From contig NZ_FMVC01000003.1 of assembly GCF_900101855.1 (NCBI RefSeq), positions 332,902 to 396,901 on the forward strand: 64,000 bases of DNA, given 5' to 3'. How positions within the stretch are numbered: position 1 is the stretch's first letter; each line of letters begins with the position of its first letter. This DNA comes from Flavobacterium anhuiense (GTDB lineage Bacteria; Bacteroidota; Bacteroidia; Flavobacteriales; Flavobacteriaceae). The notes under the pieces are model-generated. The model worked only from the letters and a program-made list of their open reading frames with translations, was not told where the DNA came from and searched no databases. This document shows, piece after piece, positions 45,386-55,381 of this stretch. A program made the position numbers and the translations under genes.

Positions 45386-46542
45386 AACTCTTTACCCGCC
45401 AAATATCGTAAGCGAACAAAACAAATTGTGCTATAAAAAGCAAAAAGCAATATAAGATGCAATAAAACAGACGGATTGTCCCATAAACTCGCACCCGATT
45501 GTACGATGGCCGTATACAAAACAATAAAAGGCGTTGTCGGCAAAAGGTTGGATAGCCACTGCAATACTAGAGGAAGCGACTCAAACGGCCAACTGTAACC
45601 TGTAATCAAGAAAATTGGATAAGTCGAAAAAGCCATCATCTGCAAACAAAGCAATTGCGATTTGAACAAAGAACCAATAAACTGAGCCATCGGAATTAAA
45701 GTGACAATGAACAAAAACAACAATAAACTCAATTCTAATCCGTTGCCTCTCATGGGTAAATTAAGCAATTTGTAATTTACATTTAAAAAGAAAAAGCCAT
45801 AGGAAGAAAAAAGAATCAGATAGAACAATCCTTTTCCCCAGATGCCATTAGAAATACCAGAACCCAACCATTCGCTCAAACGAGAACGCTGACGCTCACC
45901 TGCAACACTTTCGCATAAGCCAATCAATAATGTTTGCTGTAAAATAAGAGCAAGCAATCCAGGCAGCAAAAAAGCTCCATAACTTGATCTTTCATTAAAT
46001 AACGGACGATAATCTAAATTTACAGGCATTACATTTTCCATAGCAATAGTAGTGCTCATGCCTTCTTTTTTCTGATAATACTGAAGCCTCACTCCCGCCC
46101 CAACCGTGAGACATATCTGTTGGACATTTAGTAAGAGATCGCTCGAGGGAAGAAACCTTGCAGCATTGATTGCCAATACAACATTACTTTGTTTTAAACT
46201 CAGCAAATTGGCTTCTGTCCCTTCTGGAATATAAAAATAACCTTGGCAATTGCCTTGATACATCTGCTCTTTTGCCTGTTCTAGATTAGAAAAATGAATG
46301 AGTTCTACTATCGGAGAATCGTCGATGTTTTGCTGCAGCAAGCGGGATAATCTCGAATTATCATCATCGACAACAGCCAATTTCACATCAAATTCTTCTT
46401 TATTGATATAAATGCTTCCGTAAAAAAAAGCATAAAGCAAAGGTGCGATAAGAAGCGTTAGCAGCAAACTATGATCTTTCACTACGTGCGAAGCTTCTCT
46501 CAAAAAAAGATTAGTCAGCGATTGTTGCGGTTTCTTTTTCAT
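45382..46542 (-). CDS. ABC-2 type transporter permease (second of two)
   Basis: A 386-residue permease with one N-terminal span (~28-48), a large periplasmic domain to ~185 (KLAVVDDDNSRLSRLLQQNID, as in YhgE/Pip-like ABC-2 exporters) and about five C-terminal spans (GAFLLPGLLALILQQTLLIGL onward). It overlaps the other permease gene by 32 bases. The stop lies inside the heptamer array. It is thought to form a heterodimer with the upstream permease for drug or lipid export with HlyD and TolC. No ATPase gene is in the operon. Confidence 0.85.
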   Translation of the reverse strand: MKKKPQQSLTNLFLREASHVVKDHSLLLTLLIAPLLYAFFYGSIYINKEEFDVKLAVVDDDNSRLSRLLQQNIDDSPIVELIHFSNLEQAKEQMYQGNCQGYFYIPEGTEANLLSLKQSNVVLAINAARFLPSSDLLLNVQQICLTVGAGVRLQYYQKKEGMSTTIAMENVMPVNLDYRPLFNERSSYGAFLLPGLLALILQQTLLIGLCESVAGERQRSRLSEWLGSGISNGIWGKGLFYLILFSSYGFFFLNVNYKLLNLPMRGNGLELSLLLFLFIVTLIPMAQFIGSLFKSQLLCLQMMAFSTYPIFLITGYSWPFESLPLVLQWLSNLLPTTPFIVLYTAIVQSGASLWDNPSVLLHLILLFAFYSTICFVRLRYLAGKEL

Positions 46543-47695
46543 TTTTAATCGAATTAAATTGACGTTTGAACAACAACATAGCTGTCGGGTACATTACCGC
46601 ACAGAACAATAAAAGTTTGGAAAAATCTCCTAAAGCATATTTTAAAGGGAGATTCATATAATAGACTTTAAAAAATCCATCCAAAAACGAGGTATAAGGC
46701 ATAATAAGCGCATAGTATTGGTCGTACCAAGGCATTGCCCATCTCGGAAAAGTAAATCCGCTGAAAACAAAAGCTGGTGAAGTATAGAAAAGGGCAACAT
46801 CTCCCGAAAGCATTACGTCTTTAAACAAAGCCGATATAAACATGCCAATGCCTATACAGGCTAAAGAAAGCAGTGTATAAATGATAAAAAACTTACCTGT
46901 TGCTGCACCAACACCAATATCAAAAAAAGGAAAAATGACACCTACAATGATGATAAAATTAATCCAGCTGATGGCGAGATGCGCAATTGTTTTTCCAACA
47001 ATTACAGCAACGACAGAACCTCTAGATGAATCGTAAAGTTCGTGCATTGTTTCTGTCACCCATTCGAAATTTAAAGCCAGCATAGAACCAATAATTAGAA
47101 TCATCTGCATACCGACAGTTATTAATCCTGGAACCAAATATTCCTGATAATTATAAGTCGGATTATAAAGCTGATAGGTATTGAGACTAATCGGATTCGC
47201 AATTGCCATTGCCCTATCAGATTTCATTCCGGTTTTTACCAATTTCTGCAAAATTACGCCTGTGCTTCCAGTAATTACAACTTCGGCGACAGCCTTATAA
47301 ACTAATTTGGCAGGAACTAACGCCGCAGCATTAGTATACAAGGTTACAGTACTTGGATGTCTGCTGTAAATATTCTTTTGAAGATTTGCGGGAAAATGTA
47401 TGGCTCCTAAGATTTTACCTTCTTGTATCAGTTTTTTTACTTCGGCTTCACTGCTGACTCTTCTAGTAATTTGCAATGCTTCTTTTTGTTCTAATAAAAA
47501 AAGCAATTCACGGCTAACAGGACTTTGATCTTCATCCCAAACCGCAAATGCCAAATTTTTAGCCTCCTGCTTCTGATAAATAAGAGCATAAAAGAAAAAC
47601 AAAGCTACAGGAACCACAAGCATTACCAAGTAAAACACTTTCAAACTTAGAATGCGCTTCCATTCCCTAACGATTATGTTCTTGATAGCATTCAT
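46511..47695 (-). CDS. ABC-2 type transporter permease (first of two)
   Basis: A 394-residue paralog of the next gene with the same layout: N-terminal span (~18-38), periplasmic domain (LAFAVWDEDQSPVSRELLFLLEQ; ILGAIHFPANLQKNIYSR) and a C-terminal five-span bundle starting at YQEYLVPGLITVGMQMILIIGS. Its ATG overlaps the stop of the HlyD gene by one base (TAATG). Function as below: inner-membrane part of a tripartite exporter, substrate unknown. Confidence 0.87.
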   Translation of the reverse strand: MNAIKNIIVREWKRILSLKVFYLVMLVVPVALFFFYALIYQKQEAKNLAFAVWDEDQSPVSRELLFLLEQKEALQITRRVSSEAEVKKLIQEGKILGAIHFPANLQKNIYSRHPSTVTLYTNAAALVPAKLVYKAVAEVVITGSTGVILQKLVKTGMKSDRAMAIANPISLNTYQLYNPTYNYQEYLVPGLITVGMQMILIIGSMLALNFEWVTETMHELYDSSRGSVVAVIVGKTIAHLAISWINFIIIVGVIFPFFDIGVGAATGKFFIIYTLLSLACIGIGMFISALFKDVMLSGDVALFYTSPAFVFSGFTFPRWAMPWYDQYYALIMPYTSFLDGFFKVYYMNLPLKYALGDFSKLLLFCAVMYPTAMLLFKRQFNSIKNEKETATIAD

Positions 47696-48681
47696 TAAGG
47701 AAGAATTAAAGAAGCCGTCATGCCAGAACGAAGTCCTTTTATCTGTGAAAGGTTTTCAGGCTTTAGTTCTATGGTAAAAGTTCTCAGTTCAAATTCTCCT
47801 TTGTCTTTAGACGGAACCCAATTGGCAAATTCCAATGTAGGCGCAATAGAATGTACGGTAGTGCTAAACGTTTCAGGTTCGCAGCCTGGAACTTTAACCG
47901 ATACTTTGCTTCCTACCTTTAGCAGATTTGATTTATCTTGTCTGATATTAAACTTAATTATAGTTGAGTTTTTCTTCTCTATCGTCATAATCGGATACCC
48001 AATGGATACAATTTCTCCCTGATGTGTAACCAGACTCGAGATTACGCCATCTGCTGGAGCATATACTTTTGTATTATCTCCAAGTGCCTTAGTCAATTCA
48101 TAAGCTTGTTCTGCTTGTTTTACAATTGCATTTGCAGTTTTTAGCAATTCAGGTCTTGTACCATTTTTTAGCATTTGCAGATTTAACTGAGCGGTTTCCA
48201 TTTCTTTTTTCGCAGCTTGAAACTTAAAATAGAAAACATCTTTTTCCTGTCCCGATATAACATCTTCTTTGTATAATCGTTCCATGCGGTCATAAGTAGT
48301 GCTAAACAATTTATATTGCTCCTGACTGATTTGATACAATTTAGAAGTGGCTTCAATAAGTTCTGGCCTTGCTCCTTGCGTAAGCAGTTCCTGCTGCCCT
48401 TTTGCTGCATCTATAGCCGATAACGCCTGCGCTTTAATCGCATTTATTTCGTTAGATCGAAGCACGGCCAATAATTGCCCTGTTTTTACAGTGTCGCCTT
48501 GCTGAACAAGCAACGAATCTAATCTGCCTGGGAATTCTGCCGCTACATCAACACTTGATGCATCGACCATTCCTATGAAATTATTTTCTTCGTTATTATC
48601 TTTTAAGAAAAAAATCAATCCTGCTATTACTACAAAGATCGGAATGATCAGCGCCCAGTAGTTTTTAAATATCTCTTTCAT
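47695..48681 (-). CDS. HlyD-family periplasmic adaptor
   Basis: A 328-residue membrane-fusion protein. N-terminal anchor (WALIIPIFVVIAGLIFFL), a biotinyl-lipoyl-like half (DVAAEFPGRLDSLLVQQGDTVKTGQLLAVL), a helical hairpin (~75-205) with repeated GARPELIEA / GTRPELLKTA, the second lipoyl half (KVYAPADGVISSLVTHQGEIVSIGYPIM) and a beta-barrel region. It resembles YbhG/EmrA-like adaptors. It starts one base after the TolC stop and bridges the inner permeases to the outer-membrane channel. Confidence 0.9.
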   Translation of the reverse strand: MKEIFKNYWALIIPIFVVIAGLIFFLKDNNEENNFIGMVDASSVDVAAEFPGRLDSLLVQQGDTVKTGQLLAVLRSNEINAIKAQALSAIDAAKGQQELLTQGARPELIEATSKLYQISQEQYKLFSTTYDRMERLYKEDVISGQEKDVFYFKFQAAKKEMETAQLNLQMLKNGTRPELLKTANAIVKQAEQAYELTKALGDNTKVYAPADGVISSLVTHQGEIVSIGYPIMTIEKKNSTIIKFNIRQDKSNLLKVGSKVSVKVPGCEPETFSTTVHSIAPTLEFANWVPSKDKGEFELRTFTIELKPENLSQIKGLRSGMTASLILP

Positions 48682-50136
48682 CTATTTAATAAATTGCGTT
48701 ATTTGACTTGGATTTCCTAAGCTATTAAAATATTCGGCTAATGCCAGATAGTATCCTAATACAGCGGTATAATATCCTTTTTCAATTTCCGTTTCTACCA
48801 ATAAAGCATCATTCACGTCTTTTGGTGATGACAGCTGATTGTTCATTCTTTTGGTAATTAAACTGCTTGTTGTAGCGGCTTCTTTTCTGGCTGCATCCAT
48901 GGCATCAACATCGTTTTGAAGAGAACTCATTTTATTCTTAGCTACTCTCGACTGCACTTGAAGCATTAAACTCGAATTCTCCTCTCCTAACTTGGCCTCT
49001 TCTATCAGCTGTTTCGCGGCCAAAGTTTTTTTGCTTGTCTGTCCGTTATACAAAGTCCATTGCAATTCCAACCCCACAAACCAATCTGGAATAGAAACCG
49101 GTAAATCTTTCTGATATAAGTTGTAATTTCCTATTGCAAAAATATTAGGCAAAGCCATTGATTTGCTGATTTTTTCAGCAGTTTCTGCGTACGTAATCTT
49201 GTTGTTTGCAATTCTGTAAACGGGATTTGTAAGCCAGTAATCCTTAACAGGCTTCTCAAGATTCACTGCATTGTATCTCAAGGTGTCTGAAATCACTATT
49301 TCGGTATTAAGGTCAACTCCCATAAGCTTATTCAGTTCCAAATGGGCATTTTGCTTTTCCAACTTAATATTGTTGTATTGGCTTTGCGCTTGAATTAAGA
49401 CCACATTCGTCCAGTTCTTCTGATAAGGAGGCAGTATTTTATTTTTTACTAGCTCTTCTGCGTAATTTTTATTTTTATCTAAAGCATTTACAATCTGTTC
49501 CTGTTTTTTAATTAAAGAATTGAGATATAATATTCTGATGTATTGAATTGCAATTAAAAAATCAACTTCTTTGCCAGCAAGCTCGACACCAATATCTGCT
49601 GAATTGACAACGGATTGAGCCAAATCAATGCTGGAATTTATTTTATTTCCCAAAAAAATAGGTTGACGAACTCCTACCCCCGCAATAAAATAGGATTGCT
49701 TGCTTAAACTAGGATTGTAATCTGGATAAATACCGCTAATCACTTTTTTTGAAGCATCGTAAATACGATCCTGAGCAGCCTGCGATAAATTGCCACCTGT
49801 AATTTCATGATAAATTTCGTTGGCAGTATTTACACTTTGCTGCGATGAACCTTCGACAATTCCATCTTTTACCGTTTGCAGATTTATAGTTAGCGGATTG
49901 CTTAAATAAGAATAACTCGACAAAAGATCCACCTTAGGGAAATACCCTTTCTTCTCGGCCTGAAGATTGTACTCGCCTGTTAATAATGCAGATCTGGCCT
50001 GTTTTATAGTAATATTATTTTGTTTGGCTATAGAAAAACATTCTTCAAGAGAAGTAGTTTGTGCTTTCATATTCAGACAATAGAATAGAAAACAACACAA
50101 AATAAAAGGCTTTAAGAAATTTAGTTTTACGTACAT
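48682..50136 (-). CDS. TolC-family outer-membrane efflux protein
   Basis: A 484-residue precursor with signal peptide (~1-25, ending MKAQ). Two repeats of the outer-membrane efflux domain: TTSLEECFSIAKQNNITIKQARSALLTGEYNLQAEKKGYFPKVDL opens the first, and a second follows after ~residue 290 with AETAEKISKSMALPNIFAIG and LELQWTLYNGQTSKKTLAAKQ. First gene of the four-gene efflux operon. The promoter is presumably in the ~400-base gap upstream. Confidence 0.92.
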   Translation of the reverse strand: MYVKLNFLKPFILCCFLFYCLNMKAQTTSLEECFSIAKQNNITIKQARSALLTGEYNLQAEKKGYFPKVDLLSSYSYLSNPLTINLQTVKDGIVEGSSQQSVNTANEIYHEITGGNLSQAAQDRIYDASKKVISGIYPDYNPSLSKQSYFIAGVGVRQPIFLGNKINSSIDLAQSVVNSADIGVELAGKEVDFLIAIQYIRILYLNSLIKKQEQIVNALDKNKNYAEELVKNKILPPYQKNWTNVVLIQAQSQYNNIKLEKQNAHLELNKLMGVDLNTEIVISDTLRYNAVNLEKPVKDYWLTNPVYRIANNKITYAETAEKISKSMALPNIFAIGNYNLYQKDLPVSIPDWFVGLELQWTLYNGQTSKKTLAAKQLIEEAKLGEENSSLMLQVQSRVAKNKMSSLQNDVDAMDAARKEAATTSSLITKRMNNQLSSPKDVNDALLVETEIEKGYYTAVLGYYLALAEYFNSLGNPSQITQFIK

Positions 50137-50539
50137 CTATATAATATTCTTAGAATTGAAATTACTAACCAGCGACTTCTTATTGCTATTTAACTAAAAC
50201 AGCATAATACAATAGAAATGAGATAAAAACTTTAAATTGTACTGCTTACGTAAATATTGGGGTTTCTTAACCTAAACAGTAAACGAAAAAATACATCGGC
50301 AAAAACAACAGACCGATGGATCAACTATTTAAAGATAAGATTTTATTTAATAAGTTCATCTTAATTTTTGGAAAATCAGACGACTTTACTTAACGAATTA
50401 AAAAATTATAAATCTAGTTATAGCATCTAAAAAAAGTGTGTGCTATCTAGGAAGCTCTTAGAATTAAAAAACAGATAGAAACCTCTCCTGTGGAAAGAGA
50501 GGCTTTTACCTTAAGAAAAAATAACTAACAAAATTTATT
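50137..50539. other. 403-base intergenic region
   Basis: Lies between the efflux operon start and the sulfatase end, both on the minus strand. It has the terminator hairpin at 50482-50502 and should contain the efflux-operon promoter near 50140-50240, but no clear TTG/TAnnTTTG pair was found. No ORF. Confidence 0.5.
50482..50502. terminator. Terminator downstream of the sulfatase gene
   Basis: CCTCTC-N9-GAGAGG, with a TTT-rich tail on the minus strand after the stem and CTTTT on the plus strand. It is 38 bases beyond the sulfatase stop. Confidence 0.6.
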
Positions 50540-52192
50540 TTATTTTGTACTAATTTGAGTTTTAGATGGGTATTTTTTTAATACTTCTTTATAGCGTAAA
50601 TACTCAGCTTGAAGAGGCACTCCTAATGGAATATGTCTAATTCCGATTGTCTCGTCTTCCTGAGGATTGGTATACAGGTTGAACATGTTGGAACCATTGG
50701 TCTGCTGCATAGTCCCGCTGAATCCACCAATATGTCCCGCTTGAACCACAGAATTTAAAATCTGTACGATTGGCATAAATTTAAACTCATCTACGCGAAC
50801 AGCCGAAATCTGATCATCCCAGCAGTAAAAAACGCTTTTTCTATTAGAAACACTGTTATCCGCTACCCAAAATGACGCCTGATCAATACCATCAATATAT
50901 GTTTTTGCAGGTACAAGTTTGGCAAGATCTGCTCCTGGTTTTCCAGCAAGAGACAAAGCGGTATTAAAAAGGTCGGCAAAATCAAATAGACCATCTGATA
51001 CACGAGGCTGAATCATTCCTTTCCAGTATACAAATGCGGGTCCGCGAACTCCACCTTCCCAAGTAGAGCCTTTAGCTCCTCTAAATGGAGTACGGCCATG
51101 TGGCGCAACTTCTGCTTCAGGACCATTATCTGATCCAAAAAAGACTACTGTATTCTCGGCCTCGCCACTTTCTTCAATAGCTTTCATCAAATTATTAAAA
51201 ATATCATTTACCTCTATAATACAGTCACTATAAGTTGTTCTGGCTGCCGATCTTCCTAAATAATAATCATTCGGATAGTTGTCAAAGTGGCATCCTCTAG
51301 TTCCATAGTATAGAAAAAATGGCTTTTTACTACCTTTTTGTTTTTTAAGAAAATCAACGCCATACTGCATCCATTTCTGATCTAAGTCTTTGATATTGTC
51401 AGTGTCTATTGTATAAAGATTTTCAATTTTACCACCTTTTACTGCATGTACATCAGATTTACTAAACGGAAGCTTATTGATATACTCATAACGCTCTGGA
51501 CTTAAAGCTACTTCTGGATTAAAAATAGGGTCTCGCCATTCTGTATACATATCTGAAACAGATAAAAAACCTCTAAAATCATCAAATCCAACATTTTGGG
51601 GTTGAGAACCTTCATTTTCTCCAATATGCCACTTTCCAATCGCTTGGGTTGTGTAACCTTGTGCAGAAAGTAGCTGTGCAATTGTAGTAAGTCCTTCCAA
51701 TCCGCCAGGCTGCCCGTACATTGGCGGGGACTGTATTCCATGATGAATCTGGTTTTGCCCAGTCATAATCGTGGCTCTCGTTGGCGAACAGCTAGGCTGT
51801 GAATAAGCCGATGTCAAAATCATTCCTGATTGAGCATAACGGTCTATGTCTGGAGTTGCATTTCCTACTGCTGAGCCACCTCCATTAAACCCCATATCCA
51901 TATAACCTACATCATCCAATAAAAATATTACGATGTTCGGTTTCTTTCCTTTTTTCTTTTCTAAATCTGCCAATTTCTTTCTGGCAGCATCATTCTGTTC
52001 TTTAATAAACATTACTGGTTCCATATTGTCGGCAAGCTTTGTAGGCTGTTTGACTATATACTGATTAGGTTGATTGTAACCAGGTTTTCCTTCGACTTTT
52101 TGAGGTTCCTGTGCAAAAGCACAGATACTGCAAAATAAGGTTCCAAGATAGATAACTGATTGTCTGCTTGTGTGGGTAACTACTTTTAACAT
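50540..52192 (-). CDS. Arylsulfatase (S1 family)
   Basis: A 550-residue exported sulfatase with signal peptide ending ICAFAQ (~1-28). Metal-binding [20 protein letters not shown] opens the alkaline-phosphatase fold. [14 protein letters not shown] carries the C-x-P-x-R sequence whose Cys is matured to formylglycine. GKWHIGE and [14 protein letters not shown] supply further catalytic/metal residues. The product would desulfate a sulfate ester, outside or in the periplasm. The family needs a formylglycine-generating or anaerobic maturase, which is not in the window. Not next to SusC/D genes, so its carbohydrate target is unclear. Confidence 0.9.
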   Translation of the reverse strand: MLKVVTHTSRQSVIYLGTLFCSICAFAQEPQKVEGKPGYNQPNQYIVKQPTKLADNMEPVMFIKEQNDAARKKLADLEKKKGKKPNIVIFLLDDVGYMDMGFNGGGSAVGNATPDIDRYAQSGMILTSAYSQPSCSPTRATIMTGQNQIHHGIQSPPMYGQPGGLEGLTTIAQLLSAQGYTTQAIGKWHIGENEGSQPQNVGFDDFRGFLSVSDMYTEWRDPIFNPEVALSPERYEYINKLPFSKSDVHAVKGGKIENLYTIDTDNIKDLDQKWMQYGVDFLKKQKGSKKPFFLYYGTRGCHFDNYPNDYYLGRSAARTTYSDCIIEVNDIFNNLMKAIEESGEAENTVVFFGSDNGPEAEVAPHGRTPFRGAKGSTWEGGVRGPAFVYWKGMIQPRVSDGLFDFADLFNTALSLAGKPGADLAKLVPAKTYIDGIDQASFWVADNSVSNRKSVFYCWDDQISAVRVDEFKFMPIVQILNSVVQAGHIGGFSGTMQQTNGSNMFNLYTNPQEDETIGIRHIPLGVPLQAEYLRYKEVLKKYPSKTQISTK

Positions 52193-52385
52193 AATAAATT
52201 CTTTAGGTTAAACTGTTAATAATTTTATTTAATGTTAATTCTTCGAGTTAAAAAGATAATGGCTTGTAGATGAAAAAAAGCTTGAAGAATAAAATACAAA
52301 CTAGTTGTTGAATCATGTAGAATTTATGATTTATCAAATTTAAAAAAAAATGTAAGCAGAATACTACTTTAACAACACAGAACTT

Positions 52386-52409
52386 TGTTGCAACTTATAA
52401 AATGCAACA
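52386..52409. promoter_or_regulatory. 24-bp palindromic operator related to those at 39.15 kb
   Basis: TGTTGCAACTTA / TAAAATGCAACA agrees at 19 of 24 positions with the perfect palindrome at 39161-39184. It sits between the divergent sulfatase and UPF0173 hydrolase genes. The 52193-52651 region otherwise shows only a CAAATTTA (-7-like on minus strand, 52335-52342). Confidence 0.5.
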
Positions 52410-52651
52410 TCTTTATATTGCTTTTTTCAGCATATAAACATTTAAAAACAAACAAATCTTTTTGCAAATAGATTTTTGCATAGTGAAACCAAAATATGCA
52501 TCATGAGATTTAATATTTGCATAAAATGGAATTGCTTGGAAAAGACATTTCGACGCCTTTTTTTAAGATAAAATCAATTTCTTACAATAAGTTACTGGCA
52601 TGTTTCTTGGAAAAACAATCTTCATTATTAACTGATTTAAAACGATTTACC

Positions 52652-53332
52652 ATGAAAATTACGTACTACGGACATTCTTGTTTTTCTGTTTATGCCAACG
52701 AAAAACATATTCTTTTTGATCCTTTTATTACGCCAAACGAATTAGCCAAAGAGGTTGATGTTGATGCCATAAAAGCAGATTATATTTTTATTTCTCATGC
52801 GCATTATGACCATATTCTAGACGTTGAAAGAATTGCAAAAAATACTGGAGCAAAAGTGCTCGGAAATTTTGAAATCTATAACTGGTTATTGAAAAACGGA
52901 ATCGAAAATGCACATCCTATTAATCCAGGCGGTAAATTTGATTTTGATTTTGGAACCGTAAAATGTGTGGTAGCACAACATCCTAGCAGTTTTATGGACG
53001 GCTCTTATGGAGGCATCGCATGTGGTTTTGTGCTTACAACCTCTGATGGCAATTTTTATTACAGTGGCGATACCGCTTTGACTTTAGATATGCAGCTCAT
53101 TCCTAAATTTACTAAACTTGACTTTGCTGTTTTTCCCATAGGTGACGGACTCACAATGGGAATTGAAGAAGCCATCGAAGCTTCTAAACTTGTCGGAGTG
53201 AAAAAAATATTAGGCGTTCATTATGATACTTTCGGTTTTATTGTTATGGACCATCAAAAAGCTTTGGATGCGTTTAAGGATGATTCTCTTCAATTGTTTC
53301 TTCCTAAAATAAACAGTACTATAGAAATCTAA
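52652..53332 (+). CDS. UPF0173 metal-dependent hydrolase (metallo-beta-lactamase fold)
   Basis: The ATG at 52652 is chosen because it opens the domain (MKITYYGHSCFSVYANEKH) and gives the family's usual 226 residues; an upstream TTG would add 45 residues without similarity. Metal motif ISHAHYDHILD (HxHxDH type), ending metal ligands GGIACG...YYSGDTALTLDM (Asp) and LGVHYDTFG (His). Members are zinc-dependent hydrolases of uncertain substrate. A palindromic operator lies 243 bases upstream, shared with a luciferase-like monooxygenase gene; both are often seen in electrophile or redox regulons. Confidence 0.9.
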   Translation: MKITYYGHSCFSVYANEKHILFDPFITPNELAKEVDVDAIKADYIFISHAHYDHILDVERIAKNTGAKVLGNFEIYNWLLKNGIENAHPINPGGKFDFDFGTVKCVVAQHPSSFMDGSYGGIACGFVLTTSDGNFYYSGDTALTLDMQLIPKFTKLDFAVFPIGDGLTMGIEEAIEASKLVGVKKILGVHYDTFGFIVMDHQKALDAFKDDSLQLFLPKINSTIEI

Positions 53333-53352
53333 ATTGTGGATTTTCTTTTGCT

Positions 53353-53386
53353 ATATTTCGCTAAAAGACAGCTTTTAGCGAAATAT
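53353..53386. repeat. 15-bp perfect inverted repeat
   Basis: ATATTTCGCTAAAAG, a 4-base ACAG loop, and the exact reverse complement, 21 bases after the hydrolase stop. No T-tract follows, so it may be an mRNA 3'-stabilising hairpin or a binding site rather than a terminator. Confidence 0.6.
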
Positions 53387-53431
53387 CATCATGTCTATCA
53401 TCAAAAAAAAACTTTAAAACTTTTATATAAA

Positions 53432-53460
53432 AAAAGGAATAGATGCTGACTATTCCTTTT
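53432..53460. terminator. Bidirectional terminator between convergent genes
   Basis: AAAAGGAATAG-N7-CTATTCCTTTT, 11-bp perfect stem with A/T flanks. Confidence 0.8.
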
Positions 53461-53485
53461 CGTAATTATGTTCTACTGATTGAAA

Positions 53486-54322
53486 TTAAGTGTATTCTAC
53501 AAAATTAATGATATACTGCGCTGTAAGCTCAGGATATTGATGCTGTGGTCCGTGTCCAGTCGCGGCATACACAATCATTTGGGCATTTGTCATTTGGTTG
53601 ATATACGGATACCAGTTCTCTACCGCAAAACTGATGTCGTGATCTCCAGATATAATTAAAATTGGTGTTTTTATCTTTTTAAGCTGTTCTCTGAAATTAA
53701 GTGCGTCTTCTCTAAAAGTATCTCCTCCGCCAAAATACAATTGAAAAACATCCATTGTAGAAGGGATCTTTCCGCCATCAATTTTTTTATGAATTCGATC
53801 ATGAGAAGCTTTTGCTGCTAATCGGCTAGATTCTGATTTTGGTTCGAAAAACAAAACAATTTCATCCTCAAAATCGTTTACTGGTTTTAGCGCCGCATCA
53901 AAAAATGCCTGTTCTATAGGAATCTCATTTTTCCCCGGCGGATTTGTTCCGACTAAAACAGCGTGTGTCACCAGATTAGGATATAGTAAAGTTGCTGTCT
54001 GTGCTACCAAACCGCCATAAGACCATCCTAAAACAATAACTGAATCTAGTTTTAAGAAATCAGCTAGATCTTTGACATCTTTGGCTACAACAGTAATATC
54101 AGGAGCCAGACTTCCTGTAGAAGAACCAATTCCAGAATAATCAAATACGATAACGTTGAATTTTTCTGCCATTTTTGCCACAAACAGCGGATCCCACGTA
54201 TCTAACGTTCCTCTAAAACGGTTTACAAAAATTATTGCCTTTCCTTTTCCATACGAGCGATAAGCAATGGTACGATCGCCTAATTCTGCGAAACTTGTTT
54301 CTGTGTCATAAATTTTTTCCAT
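53486..54322 (-). CDS. Alpha/beta hydrolase
   Basis: A 278-residue protein with the classical fold: IIFVNRFRGTLDTWD (the oxyanion strand reads NRFRG rather than the usual HG), VIVFDYSGIGSSTG, nucleophile elbow VLGWSYGGLVAQT (Gly-x-Ser-x-Gly as GWSYGG), Asp in ILIISGDHDISFA, and His in YAATGHGPQHQYP. No signal peptide. Substrate unknown. It is convergent with the UPF0173 gene and divergent from another alpha/beta hydrolase 270 bases away. Confidence 0.88.
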   Translation of the reverse strand: MEKIYDTETSFAELGDRTIAYRSYGKGKAIIFVNRFRGTLDTWDPLFVAKMAEKFNVIVFDYSGIGSSTGSLAPDITVVAKDVKDLADFLKLDSVIVLGWSYGGLVAQTATLLYPNLVTHAVLVGTNPPGKNEIPIEQAFFDAALKPVNDFEDEIVLFFEPKSESSRLAAKASHDRIHKKIDGGKIPSTMDVFQLYFGGGDTFREDALNFREQLKKIKTPILIISGDHDISFAVENWYPYINQMTNAQMIVYAATGHGPQHQYPELTAQYIINFVEYT

Positions 54323-54592
54323 AATTATAATTTAAAGATTGAAACCCATATTGTTTTTTGAGGGAGACAAAGATTAAACCAAAACGCAGAGCCTTTAAAA
54401 TAAAGGATTTACTAGATTTTTTTTTGCTTGAACTTATGATATTTCAAGAATCAAAACTTGTTTTTAACGATATATAATAATTCTGCCACTAGCTGTTCTA
54501 ACAATGCTTTTATAATCAATACTTTATAAAAAAGGCATTTCTTTTGTTTTCAAACTGTATTACTTTCTGAAAACTAACCTAATAGCTTCGAT

Positions 54593-55381
54593 ATGATGTA
54601 TTTATCTAATAAAAAAACCATTATGTTTATTACTGGAGCATTTGTAAGCCATATTTGTTGGAAAGAATGGATCGTTTTTTTTGAAAGTAAAGGGTATAAA
54701 ACTGTAGCACCGCCTTGGCCACACAAAAATGAACTGCCTGCTGCCTTAAGACAAACGCATCCTAATTCAAAAATTGCTTTAAACAGTTTGAATATTGTAT
54801 TGGATTACTATATCGAAATTATGGACAAACTTCCTGAAAAGCCTATTCTAATAGGCCATTCTTACGGAGGCCTTTTAGCTCAATTACTGATTCAGAAGGA
54901 ATTGGGTTCTGCTGGAATCTGTATCAACTCAATTCCTCCTTACAATGCATTTCATTTTAATTTTTCTTTCTATAAAACCATTTGGGGCCTATCAGGCATT
55001 TTCAGTTCGGCAGCCAAAACTTACTTATTGCCTTTTAAAAAATGGCAACACTATTTTAGCAGCCAAATGACTTTTGAAGAACAAAAAGAAACCTACGAAA
55101 CATTTTTAATTCCGGAATCAAAATTAATAATGCGTGATATTTTTACGAAAACAGGAAAAATCGATTTTAAAAAGAAACACGAACCTCTTCTATTTATATC
55201 CGGTTCAGAAGATGTCTTTACGCCTGCTTCTCTGAATTATGCTAACTTTATAAAATACAAAAATCTGCACTCTATAACTTGTTATAAAGAATTTCGAAAT
55301 TCAAATCATCTGAGCATAAATCAGGAAAATTGGGAGAATATTGCTGAGTTTATAGCAAATTGGCTGATGAAAGTTACTTAA
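54593..55381 (+). CDS. Alpha/beta hydrolase, paralog of the 60.9-kb gene
   Basis: A 262-residue protein. TIMFITGAFVSHICWKEW (oxyanion region), nucleophile elbow PILIGHSYGGLLAQLL (Ser), LLFISGSEDVFTPAS (Asp) and FRNSNHLSINQ (His) are present. Order and spacing match the hydrolase at 60934-61704 (shared GN/GAFV...W..W, LPEKP-[IL]-[LV]-IGHS, and KKPHEP-like segments), so the two arose by duplication. Start: ATG 54593 or 54596, both plausible. Substrate unknown. Confidence 0.85.
   Translation: MMYLSNKKTIMFITGAFVSHICWKEWIVFFESKGYKTVAPPWPHKNELPAALRQTHPNSKIALNSLNIVLDYYIEIMDKLPEKPILIGHSYGGLLAQLLIQKELGSAGICINSIPPYNAFHFNFSFYKTIWGLSGIFSSAAKTYLLPFKKWQHYFSSQMTFEEQKETYETFLIPESKLIMRDIFTKTGKIDFKKKHEPLLFISGSEDVFTPASLNYANFIKYKNLHSITCYKEFRNSNHLSINQENWENIAEFIANWLMKVT

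Noticed and set aside
52517..52651. 45-codon N-terminal extension of the UPF0173 hydrolase from an upstream TTG
   Set aside because: The family starts at MKITYYGHS; the extension has no similarity to that fold and would overlap the promoter region.
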